Shown here: positions 5,886 through 12,777 of the stretch, one piece after another
Layout: every line of letters starts with the position of its first letter
Position numbering within the stretch: the stretch's first letter is position 1
From: an uncultured Bacillota bacterium
GTDB lineage: Bacteria; Bacillota; Dehalobacteriia; UBA4068; UBA4997
Direction: 5' to 3'
Assembly (NCBI GenBank): GCA_948907985.1
Contig: CAQWMM010000051.1
Span: forward strand, 1-12,777
Length of the DNA stretch: 12,777 nt
The notes under the pieces: model-generated
The model's input: the letters and a program-made list of their open reading frames with translations, nothing else
What the model was told of the DNA's origin: nothing
Databases searched by the model: none
Program-made: the position numbers and the translations under genes

Positions 5886-8384
5886 ATGGAAAATAAAACA
5901 ACTGCGCCCCAACACATTATTATACGCGGCGCCAGAGTACATAATCTGAAAAATCTGGATGTGGATATTCCGCTTGGCAAGCTGGTTGCGATTGCCGGCG
6001 TTTCCGGCTCCGGCAAGTCGTCGCTGGCCCTGGGCACGCTTTACGCGGAGGGTTCGCGCCGTTATCTGGAGGCCCTGTCCACCTATACCCGCCGTCGGAT
6101 TACCCAGGCCGGCAAGGCGGAGGTTGACGAGATCCGTCATGTTCCCGCCGCCCTTGCGCTGCACCAGCGGCCGGGGATTCCCGGCGTGCGCAGCACTTTC
6201 GGCACGGCCTCAGAGCTTTTGAACAGCCTGCGGCTGATGTTCTCCCGATTGGGCAGCCATTGCTGCCCCAACGGCCATCCCTGCCCGCCCAATATGGACG
6301 TGGCGCTGATGCTGCCCACAAAATGCCCGGTCTGCGGCGCAGAGTTCTACGGCCCGGGCGCGGAGGCAATGGCTTTCAATTCAGAGGGCGCCTGCCCAAC
6401 CTGTTCCGGCACGGGCGTTGTCCGTACGGTTAACGAAGCCGCGCTTGTGCCAGACGACACGCTGACCATTGACCAGGGCGCGGTGGCTCCCTGGCAAAGC
6501 CTGATGTGGTCGCTGATGAAAGACGTGGCCCGCGCAATGAGCGTGCGCACAGACGTGCCGTTTCGGGAGCTGACGCCGGAAGAAAAAGAAATAGTGTTCC
6601 ACGGCCCGGCGGAAAAGCGGCATATCTTCTATGTTAATGAAAAAACCAATGTGGCGGCCGAGATGGATTTTACCTATTACAGCGCTGTTTACGCGGTGGA
6701 GAATGCGCTGGCCAAGGTAAAGGACGAAAAAGGTATGAAACGGGTGGAGAAGTTTCTGCACGAGGCGGCCTGCCCGGACTGCGACGGCTCCAGACTTTCG
6801 GCCCAGGTGCGTTCCTCGACGCTTGCGGGCAAAAATCTGGCCGAGGCAACGGCGATGACGCTTGCGGAACTGCTCCCCTGGGTGAAAGCGGTACCGGATA
6901 CGCTGCCGGAGGCAATGCGCCCGATGGCGGAAAGTATCGTTCAGTCGTTTCTGGACAACGCCCGGCGGCTAAACGATCTCGGCCTTGGTTATCTGTCCCT
7001 CGATCGCGCCAGCAGCACGCTGTCCACCGGGGAGCGCCAGCGGGTGCAGCTGGCCCGCGCTGTCCGCAACGAAACCACCGGCGTTCTCTATGTGCTGGAC
7101 GAACCAAGTATCGGCCTGCACCCCTCCAATATTGACGGTCTGCTGGCGGTGGTCGACAGCCTGATTGCAGACGGTAACTCTGTGGTGCTGGTTGACCACG
7201 ACGTACGCGTACTGAAACGGGCCGATTATCTGATTGAACTGGGGCCGCTGGCCGGAACCAAAGGCGGCGAAATTCTGGCCCAGGGCAGCATAGCCGAGGT
7301 TGCCAGGTCTGAGGTTTCCAAGATTGCCCCGTTTTTAACCGCCGCGGGGACTATGCAGATCCGCCAGCGTACAGAACCGGCGGCCATGTTCGAGCTGGGT
7401 ACAATCCGCATGGAAACCGCGCCGGTTCATACTGTGCACGAACTGGCCGTTGAAATCCCCAAAGGCCGGCTTACCGCAGTAACCGGGGTTTCCGGCTCCG
7501 GCAAAACGACGCTGATATTGGAGAGCCTGATTCCCGGCCTTGCGGCACACTGCGCAGGCCAGAATTTACCTTTTCCGGTAAAAAGCATTACCGCCGAGGG
7601 TATCCGACGGGTTAATTTAATTGACGCTTCGCCTATCGGTATCAATATTCGTTCCACCCTTGCAACATACAGCGGGATTTTGGACGATTTACGCAGGCTT
7701 TATGCCGGGACGGAAACGGCAAAAGCGGAGAAACTGAAAGCAGGAGATTTTTCCTACAACACCGGCTCGCTTCGCTGCCCAACCTGCGATGGTACCGGCC
7801 GTATATCCCTTGACGTGCAGTTTCTGCCGGACGTTACTATCAGCTGCCCCGCATGCGGCGGCAAACGCTACGGAACCAGAGCGGAGCGTATTCTTTGGAG
7901 GCCAGAAAAATCCGAGCGGGCCTATACCCTGCCGGAGCTTTTGGCAATGACGGTGGACGACGCTATGGCGGTGTTGGCGGCTAACCGGAAAATTTACAAT
8001 AAGCTGCTGGTTTTGCACGAACTCGGCCTGGGCTATCTTACGCTTGGCGAGGACACGCCGGCGCTTTCCGGCGGTGAGGCGCAGCGGCTGAAACTGGCCA
8101 GTGAAATGGGCAAAACCCAAGCGGATTCTGTGTTTGTGTTTGATGAGCCAACCATCGGCCTGCACCCTTTGGACGTTCAGGTTCTTTTAGGCGTGTTTGA
8201 CCGCCTGGTAGCGGCGGGCGCAACGGTCATTGTAATTGAGCACGATTTGGATGTAATCGCCAACGCCGACTATGTGATAGATATGGGGCCGGGCGGCGGC
8301 GAACAGGGCGGACGTATCGTGGCTTGCGGCACCCCGGCGGAAATCAAAGAATCCGCGCAAAGCATTACCGGAAGATATTTATAA
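5886..8384 (+). CDS. Compact UvrA-like ABC ATPase lacking the UvrB-binding insert
   Basis: An 832-residue cytoplasmic DNA-repair-type ABC ATPase, against about 940 for canonical UvrA. It has two nucleotide-binding sites. Site one has Walker A GVSGSGKSS (Lys44), signature LSTGE (379-383) and Walker B LDEP (Asp405/Glu406). Site two has Walker A GVSGSGKTT (Lys540), signature LSGGE (727-731) and FDEP (Asp753/Glu754). Zinc modules are C147-x2-C150-x19-C170-x2-C173 and C631-x2-C634-x19-C654-x2-C657; the latter is the UvrA C-terminal zinc finger over the DNA-binding hairpin. The roughly 130 residues that E. coli UvrA has between its CPDHD and CPICGYS segments shrink here to under 20, removing the UvrB-binding domain. 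The protein therefore belongs with UvrA2/drug-resistance UvrA-like proteins rather than nucleotide excision repair proper. The start ATG is preceded by AAAGG at a long 13-nt spacing. The gene is divergent from lysR and convergent with the chemotaxis gene. Confidence 0.9.
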   Translation: MENKTTAPQHIIIRGARVHNLKNLDVDIPLGKLVAIAGVSGSGKSSLALGTLYAEGSRRYLEALSTYTRRRITQAGKAEVDEIRHVPAALALHQRPGIPGVRSTFGTASELLNSLRLMFSRLGSHCCPNGHPCPPNMDVALMLPTKCPVCGAEFYGPGAEAMAFNSEGACPTCSGTGVVRTVNEAALVPDDTLTIDQGAVAPWQSLMWSLMKDVARAMSVRTDVPFRELTPEEKEIVFHGPAEKRHIFYVNEKTNVAAEMDFTYYSAVYAVENALAKVKDEKGMKRVEKFLHEAACPDCDGSRLSAQVRSSTLAGKNLAEATAMTLAELLPWVKAVPDTLPEAMRPMAESIVQSFLDNARRLNDLGLGYLSLDRASSTLSTGERQRVQLARAVRNETTGVLYVLDEPSIGLHPSNIDGLLAVVDSLIADGNSVVLVDHDVRVLKRADYLIELGPLAGTKGGEILAQGSIAEVARSEVSKIAPFLTAAGTMQIRQRTEPAAMFELGTIRMETAPVHTVHELAVEIPKGRLTAVTGVSGSGKTTLILESLIPGLAAHCAGQNLPFPVKSITAEGIRRVNLIDASPIGINIRSTLATYSGILDDLRRLYAGTETAKAEKLKAGDFSYNTGSLRCPTCDGTGRISLDVQFLPDVTISCPACGGKRYGTRAERILWRPEKSERAYTLPELLAMTVDDAMAVLAANRKIYNKLLVLHELGLGYLTLGEDTPALSGGEAQRLKLASEMGKTQADSVFVFDEPTIGLHPLDVQVLLGVFDRLVAAGATVIVIEHDLDVIANADYVIDMGPGGGEQGGRIVACGTPAEIKESAQSITGRYL

Positions 8385-8401
8385 TAAGTTAATTATCTTC
8401 C
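8370..8401. repeat. Inverted repeat over the convergent UvrA-like/MCP stop codons
   Basis: GGAAGATA (8370-8377) and TATCTTCC (8394-8401) form a perfect 8-bp stem with a 16-nt AT-rich loop holding both stop codons, which are only 4 nt apart. No run of T follows on either strand, so this is at best a weak shared terminator. Confidence 0.4.
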
Positions 8402-9345
8402 ATTTCCTTTACCAACGGTGGAATCTGGGAAAGCATATTGTCAACGTCTTCAAACATAGCGCTTTTCATCGTACCCAGATTTTCAGCGCGGCGCAAATGT
8501 TTTAACACTTCCTGGTGGCGTTGTTTAATGGCCTCGAAGAATTGAAAAATAATCTGCAAAGCATTGTGCGATTGTGCAATAACGCCAGAAATTTCAGTTT
8601 GAACAGTAGTCGAATTTTCAGCAGCCGCGGTAATGTTATGAAAGGTATCATATGTACTGTTAGCGGTTTCCACACTTTGCCTTAAGGTATGCTGAGAATC
8701 CACAATACTTTCATTTAATTTGCTGGCCCCGCCCTTTACATCTTTGATGCCGGTATCCACCTCATGGGCAAGATTTTTGATTTCCTCGGCCAGCTCCTTA
8801 ACTTTAACGGCTACAACAGCAAAGCCTTTGCCCTTTTCCCCGGCCCGGGCGGCCTCAATAGACGCATTAAGCGCAAGAATATTGGTTTCATCCGCAATCG
8901 AAACAATATTGCTCATACATTGCTGGATAGCGTCAATAGAGTTTTGCAGCTGCACAAATGTAGTTTCCATTTTGCTGAAAGACTCTTCAACCTGAATAGA
9001 GGTTTCTTTAAGCTCGCTGACCTTGCTTTGCGCCTCGTCAACCGCCTGGCCGATGGATTCTCTGACCTCTGAATATTGGGCGGCCACCTGGTTGACATTT
9101 TCAAAGGTTTGCTCAAAGTTCAGCAGTTTTTCCTGGAATTGATCGGCCTCATGCAGTACGCTGGAAAAAGAGCTGGCCACAAGATCCAGTTCTGATAATG
9201 ATTCAACCTCTCGCATTGTCATATTCCGGCGGTATTCCTTAAGGTTGTTGGCGATAAAAGTAATTGGGTATAAATTATCCGGCTTACTTTTGGCCAGTTT
9301 TTTTTGTCTGTTTTTTTGAGAAAAAAATTTTTTCAGAGAAAACAT
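8389..9345 (-). CDS. Soluble methyl-accepting chemotaxis signalling protein
   Basis: About 318 residues with no signal peptide or transmembrane segment. A short very basic N-terminus (MFSLKKFFSQKNRQKKLAKS) is followed by almost continuous coiled coil. The central hairpin tip (about residues 150-180) is the MCP hallmark: ADETNILALNASIEAARAGE, then GKGFAVVA. There is no ligand-binding domain of its own. It should pass a signal to CheA/CheW, which are not in the window. The usual acidic DEVR-like element after FAVVA reads VKVK here. Two adjacent ATGs (9348 and 9345) are possible. AAAGGGG sits 3 or 6 nt upstream, favouring 9345. An in-frame ATG at 9372 would overlap the upstream gene and lacks this spacing. 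It begins 13 nt after the FIST-domain gene stops, so the two are co-transcribed. Confidence 0.88.
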   Translation of the reverse strand: MFSLKKFFSQKNRQKKLAKSKPDNLYPITFIANNLKEYRRNMTMREVESLSELDLVASSFSSVLHEADQFQEKLLNFEQTFENVNQVAAQYSEVRESIGQAVDEAQSKVSELKETSIQVEESFSKMETTFVQLQNSIDAIQQCMSNIVSIADETNILALNASIEAARAGEKGKGFAVVAVKVKELAEEIKNLAHEVDTGIKDVKGGASKLNESIVDSQHTLRQSVETANSTYDTFHNITAAAENSTTVQTEISGVIAQSHNALQIIFQFFEAIKQRHQEVLKHLRRAENLGTMKSAMFEDVDNMLSQIPPLVKEMEDN

Positions 9346-9358
9346 CATATACCCCTTT

Positions 9359-10414
9359 CTATTCAAACACAACGCAAGTCATAGATTGATTAACAAAACG
9401 ATTATTATAATGTTCGCCATAACCAACAAAGCCCGCATGACTGCCCAACGCGTTCATATCCTGTAAGTAATTCTGCATATAGTTATGATCGCTGAACAAT
9501 TTATAGCGAAACAGACAGTTTACAGAAAATACGGCCGAACGCCTGGGAAAATCCTGAATAATCTGGCGAATAGTCTGACGCGTGATTTCCTTATAATCGC
9601 CAAGCTCCAGCAAAACCAGTACGTCAGAATCGTTTACCTGCCGGAAACAGGCCAAAGAATTGCCCTGCACTTCTTTAATCGAAATAATACAAATATCATC
9701 ACCGTTAATTTTTCCGAAAGGGTTTTTAAAGGTCTGGGTTAGAATCTGTTCATCGGTTACATTCAAAATACTTTGATAAACCTTTTTGGCCGGTTTGCCG
9801 TTAAGCGCGCCAATTAAATACCTTGCGCGGTCAGTTTGCGAGGCGATAAAACGGTAATTACCCATTTGATGATAAATATTTTCCTTATAAGTTTTCACCC
9901 GTCCGTGTTGGTTATGCACCAATCCGTAAGCGACCGCGTCGTCATAAATCCGCCCGTTGGCAGAAACCTTTCCGGCGTCGCCGGTGCCGCCAACTAAGGG
10001 GATACCTCTTTGGGATAATACCATATTAATAGTCGTCAAAACGCAGGCATCGTTGCCAGAACAAAAATCAATACAAACCGTATTTTCGCCGCTGGCCTCT
10101 ATCTTTCTTATATCCTGTTCCAGGCGGCTGATATACTTGACCGGCATAACCGATACATTCTCCAAAACGTTGGCTGTTGCATAAACTCCATCTGAAAAGG
10201 CGATAAGGCCAACTCCATCCTCAATAACCCGGGTATCGTAACTCATACCAATACAGCCGATACTGGGAACGCCGGGAAAGAGGTTTTCCAATTCCTCCAC
10301 ATGCTGTTCAAACTGTTTTTGATTAGACATCATCATAATGAATTGTGGATTCGCCAACATTCGAGCGGCCTCGCTCAAAATTCCTCTCTGACTTCTGCCA
10401 AAGGTTTGTTTCAT
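9359..10414 (-). CDS. FIST sensory-domain protein (FIST_N plus FIST_C)
   Basis: A 351-residue soluble protein whose pattern matches FIST signal-sensing proteins. The N-terminal FIST_N part (about residues 30-220) contains PSIGCIGMSYDTRVIEDGVG, a VCIDFCSGND strand-turn, and the glycine-rich GIPLVGGTGDAGK. The C-terminal FIST_C part (about 225-350) contains the segments GDDICIISIKEVQG, FSVNCLFRYKLF and HAGFVGYGEHYNN. FIST domains are proposed to bind small ligands such as amino acids and are often fused or linked to kinases, cyclases or chemoreceptors. Here the domain stands alone, directly upstream of an MCP signaller that lacks a sensor. The start is set by AAGGGGAG 8 nt upstream of the ATG and a strong promoter at 10486-10457. 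The ligand is unknown. Confidence 0.85.
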   Translation of the reverse strand: MKQTFGRSQRGILSEAARMLANPQFIMMMSNQKQFEQHVEELENLFPGVPSIGCIGMSYDTRVIEDGVGLIAFSDGVYATANVLENVSVMPVKYISRLEQDIRKIEASGENTVCIDFCSGNDACVLTTINMVLSQRGIPLVGGTGDAGKVSANGRIYDDAVAYGLVHNQHGRVKTYKENIYHQMGNYRFIASQTDRARYLIGALNGKPAKKVYQSILNVTDEQILTQTFKNPFGKINGDDICIISIKEVQGNSLACFRQVNDSDVLVLLELGDYKEITRQTIRQIIQDFPRRSAVFSVNCLFRYKLFSDHNYMQNYLQDMNALGSHAGFVGYGEHYNNRFVNQSMTCVVFE

Positions 10415-10456
10415 GCAAATTTCTCCCCTTTTGACTTTTTTTACCTTGTACTAAAT

Positions 10457-10486
10457 ATTATACTTTATAAAAGCGTATTGTGTCAA
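10457..10486 (-). promoter_or_regulatory. Promoter of the FIST-MCP operon
   Basis: On the minus strand, a perfect TTGACA (10486-10481) and a perfect TATAAT (10462-10457) are separated by 18 nt, about 43 nt upstream of the FIST start codon. This is a strong sigma-A-type promoter, not the sigma-28 type often used for chemotaxis genes. Confidence 0.75.
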
Positions 10487-10576
10487 CATTTCTTTCCTGC
10501 ATTATTCTATAAATTGCCAAAATAAAAGTTAAAATTTAAGCTGAAAAGCCCGGCGGCCGAAAAAAAGCTTTTTGGG

Positions 10577-10605
10577 TTGTTTTTTATTTGAAAAGGTGTT
10601 AAAAT
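10577..10605 (+). promoter_or_regulatory. Candidate extended -10 promoter of the membrane-anchored protein gene
   Basis: TAAAAT (10600-10605) is preceded by TGT, giving an extended -10, with a weak TTGTTT -35 (10577-10582) at 17-nt spacing. Transcription would start about 50 nt before the ATG at 10665. The -35 match is poor, so confidence is limited. Confidence 0.4.
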
Positions 10606-10664
10606 TAAATTGAAAATTTATAGTGCAGGAAAATTGCAATCTAAAAAAACAGGGGTGATTTGCT

Positions 10665-12362
10665 ATGGAAATTCAGGATATTGCAGAGAAAAAGCCGGAA
10701 AAGACCGGCATGCCGAACAAAAAAATAATGACCATTCTGGCTGTTGTTGCTGTTATTTTGGTTGCTACCGGCGGTTTTATGGCCTATCAGAATAATCAGG
10801 AAACCAACAAAAAAATTGCCGGTGTTGTGGACGCTGTTGAAGAATGTGCCGGAAAAAGGATCTTAAATCAGTTTTACTATCCCAATATAGAGGACTCTGA
10901 TTATATTTGGAAAAATGACGGTTATTTTGACCAGGTGCGCGATAATAAAAAGCTGGCCGGCGCTTTGGTTGCGGCTATGGAAAAAGCCTGCACCTCAACC
11001 GATAAAGATACCGGCGAAACAAAGTTCAGCTATTCCGGCGTGTCTAAAGCTTATGCTATGGCCGCTGTGCTGGAGTATCTGGATTATGAAAACCCCACGG
11101 TTAAAGACTGCCTGGATTCTCTGACGGCGCAGGCTATAACGGCAGCGGCTGAAAGCGAATATTTTAGCACTACAGACAGCGTATATGGCAATCTGGTAAT
11201 TTTCAGAGGTTTAACCTATTATAACGGCATAAGCGAGCAGATGCCGGCAGAGCAAATTGAAAACATCTATCATGCGCGCTGGCAGGAGGTTAAGCAGCAG
11301 TTAGCCGATGATGATAACGGCGATTTAAATGATTTTATTGAAGATGTTTATGATATTGCCCACGTTGCTCCGTTGCAGGTGCCGGAGCAAGTTTCAAAGG
11401 ACGCCGACGTTCCTACGGAACTTGTCGGGGCGGCAAATGCGGTGCCGGTTAAACAAATGTATTTGGATATTAATAAAATTATGCCCTATGACGAGTTGCT
11501 GAACATTTTGCAGGAAAAAGGCGAAGAGGCTATTTTCCGCAATGGTCAGGGCGGCTATTATGATACCCACAGCATTGAAGGAACCGGATATGGTACTTTT
11601 GCTTCTGTTTATGATACCAACAGCATTAAAGGAACCAGATATGGTGATTTTGCTTCTCTTTTTGTCAGCGGCAGGGTTAGGCGCACCGGTGAAGAGGATG
11701 AATTTACGGAGCAGTATCTGCGCGAGCATTATGACGAGCCGAATAAAACATATCGTTATTTTCGTGGTGAAAAAGTTGGTGCTTTTCCCCCTTTCTTCAA
11801 TGATACCAAACAGGTTTTTGTTTATGATAAATCTGTTTATGCCTTTACGGATTATGCTTTTTATTACGGCGACAGAATGTTGCCTTATGATTATGAAGCG
11901 GCCAAAGAAGCGGAATTTAAGCATATTAGCCTGTCGGAATATGATATGCTTCAGCGTACGGTAAGCGATGAAGTTGAGTATTACATTAACGGTGTTTTAA
12001 AGCCTTTTCAGCCTGCCTGTAATCTTGACACGGACAACATGCTGGTAACCATTTATCTGACGGCCCTGCCGGGTACCACGGCGGCCTTGCAGGCCGGCGA
12101 ACCCATTCCCTTTGGTGGGGAAAAGCAGATTGAATGGAATGAGTTTGTAAAATATTTAAGCGATGTAACCGATGATATTTCTTATGATATTAGCTATTAT
12201 AAAAAAATTGGCGTTGGGTTGATTTTGCGTAGCGACGTTAACCAGGAGGCTGGCCTGCTTTCCATTTTGAATGGCGAGGTTGTGCAGGATAATTCCGCTA
12301 ATCCGCCGGCTCCGGACAATTCAGAAACTTCGGAAGATGCCGCAGAAGCCACAGAGAATTAA
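10665..12362 (+). CDS. Membrane-anchored extracytoplasmic protein of unknown function
   Basis: A 565-residue protein I do not recognise. A Lys-rich cytoplasmic N-terminus (1-20) precedes one hydrophobic segment (about 21-41, uncleaved anchor or signal), with no lipobox. The rest should lie outside. It is acidic and very Tyr/Asp-rich, with predicted helical stretches at about 60-230 and a 17-residue tandem duplication at 299-315 and 316-332 (YDTHSIEGTGYGTFASV and YDTNSIKGTRYGDFASL). A beta-rich, Tyr-rich part (about 350-410) and a C-terminal domain with QACN/LTALPG segments follow. The tail (about 543-565) is Pro/Ser/Glu low-complexity. The start is supported by AGGGGTGA about 7 nt upstream. 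It stands alone between the divergent FIST operon and the SLH remnant, and its codons look more AT-rich than those of the UvrA-like gene. A surface or cell-envelope role is plausible; no catalytic motif is visible. Confidence 0.8.
   Translation: MEIQDIAEKKPEKTGMPNKKIMTILAVVAVILVATGGFMAYQNNQETNKKIAGVVDAVEECAGKRILNQFYYPNIEDSDYIWKNDGYFDQVRDNKKLAGALVAAMEKACTSTDKDTGETKFSYSGVSKAYAMAAVLEYLDYENPTVKDCLDSLTAQAITAAAESEYFSTTDSVYGNLVIFRGLTYYNGISEQMPAEQIENIYHARWQEVKQQLADDDNGDLNDFIEDVYDIAHVAPLQVPEQVSKDADVPTELVGAANAVPVKQMYLDINKIMPYDELLNILQEKGEEAIFRNGQGGYYDTHSIEGTGYGTFASVYDTNSIKGTRYGDFASLFVSGRVRRTGEEDEFTEQYLREHYDEPNKTYRYFRGEKVGAFPPFFNDTKQVFVYDKSVYAFTDYAFYYGDRMLPYDYEAAKEAEFKHISLSEYDMLQRTVSDEVEYYINGVLKPFQPACNLDTDNMLVTIYLTALPGTTAALQAGEPIPFGGEKQIEWNEFVKYLSDVTDDISYDISYYKKIGVGLILRSDVNQEAGLLSILNGEVVQDNSANPPAPDNSETSEDAAEATEN
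11559..11660 (+). repeat. 51-bp tandem duplication inside the membrane-anchored protein gene
   Basis: Two in-frame 51-nt units (11559-11609 and 11610-11660) match at 45 of 51 positions. The six differences fall in five codons and all change the amino acid: His/Asn, Glu/Lys, Gly/Arg, Thr/Asp and Val/Leu. No synonymous difference is present. Confidence 0.9.
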
Positions 12363-12476
12363 GCAAAATTTTTCTTCGCGCCTGCTGCAATATCCAGAAC
12401 CGAATTTACTTTATCGCTGGGCAAAATAAAGCGCATCTGGGCTGTGCCAAAGGCCTAAAAAATATCTCATATTTCT

Positions 12477-12713
12477 TTATAAAACAGCAAAGAGCCGAAC
12501 CCACTGCAATACTTTGCAGCAACGCCAAAGAATGGCCGCCAGCTGCTCGCGGGTGATGTTATCCTCCGGGCCAAAGCGCCCGTCCGCATAACCCTGCATC
12601 AGCCCAGGTTCCGCCACATAGTTCACATATTCCGCGAACCAGGCGTCCGCCGGCACGTCCGGGGAACCTTTCGGCTGCTCTGCCGGCTTGGTTGTATCGG
12701 TTTTGTCTTTCAC
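12477..12713 (-). pseudogene. Single S-layer homology (SLH) repeat, probable gene remnant
   Basis: This 78-codon frame encodes a linker (TKPAEQPKGSP) followed by one clear SLH repeat: DVPADAWFAEYV, then GLMQGYADGRFGPEDNITR and EQLAAILWR. SLH domains bind cell-wall polymers and normally occur in threes on secreted proteins. Here there is one repeat, no signal peptide and no credible ribosome site before the GTG at 12713, with an in-frame stop 6 nt upstream of it. The repeat is followed by an unrelated short tail (VLQWVRLFAVL). I infer the decayed end of an SLH protein gene. A tiny functional protein is possible but less likely. Confidence 0.6.
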
Positions 12714-12777
12714 AAATATTTAATTGAAAGTTTACTGATTACAAAAGAACAGGACAAACAATCATTTCAGATTATTT

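Noticed and set aside
7689..8165. Minus-strand open frame inside the UvrA-like gene
   Set aside because: It is antisense to the conserved second ATPase half, with no start signal and no recognisable domain.
10562..10573. AAAAAGCTTTTT palindrome between the FIST operon and the membrane-anchored protein gene
   Set aside because: It could look like a terminator, but no gene reads into it from either side. It is too AT-rich and loop-less to form a useful hairpin.
12359..12457. Minus-strand frame of 31 codons reading MRFILPSDKV near its middle, possible gene fragment
   Set aside because: It looks protein-like but is too short to separate from chance, has no ribosome site and matches no family I know.
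1..12777. Search for tRNA, rRNA, CRISPR arrays, insertion sequences and attachment sites
   Set aside because: No cloverleaf, rRNA signature, spaced direct repeats, transposase or integrase motif was seen on either strand.

Overview
The window looks like a chromosomal stretch from a Bacillota (Firmicutes) bacterium of moderate GC content. The grounds are a Clostridia-style hybrid histidine kinase (FLANMSHDIRTPMN), a lipoprotein-type solute-binding protein, strong purine-rich ribosome binding sites, sigma-A-like promoters, an SLH-domain remnant and a DUF3737-type protein. A Gram-negative-walled Negativicute cannot be excluded from sequence alone. I saw no tRNA, rRNA, CRISPR array, insertion sequence or phage gene.

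Layout from left to right. Positions 1-353 are non-coding: a terminator-like hairpin with a T-run, a perfect 21-bp inverted repeat, and a near-consensus extended -10 promoter. This drives a two-gene plus-strand operon: a membrane hybrid sensor histidine kinase (354-2537) and, 3 nt later, a sugar-type extracellular solute-binding lipoprotein (2541-3839). No permease, ATPase or DNA-binding response regulator follows, so the lipoprotein may serve the kinase as a ligand-binding partner rather than a transporter. Converging on it is a DUF3737-type beta-helix protein (minus, 3854-4705) with its own promoter. Upstream of that on the same strand is a LysR-type regulator (minus, 4838-5731). The lysR gene is divergent from a compact UvrA-like ABC ATPase (plus, 5886-8384) that lacks the UvrB-binding insert. 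The shared 154-bp intergenic region carries a palindrome over a TATAAT box and two mutually exclusive hairpins.

Converging on the UvrA-like gene is a second two-gene operon on the minus strand. A FIST sensory-domain protein (9359-10414, strong promoter) is followed by a membrane-free methyl-accepting chemotaxis signalling protein (8389-9345). Together they look like a chemoreceptor split into a soluble sensor and a soluble signaller. Last on the plus strand is an unrecognised membrane-anchored extracytoplasmic protein (10665-12362) containing a 51-bp tandem duplication whose two copies differ only at amino-acid-changing positions. The right edge holds a one-repeat S-layer homology fragment, probably a gene remnant.

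The common theme is sensing and regulation: a kinase with a binding protein, a LysR switch, and a FIST/MCP pair. The most interesting units are the FIST-MCP pair, the transporter-less kinase/binding-protein pair and the repeat-bearing orphan surface protein.
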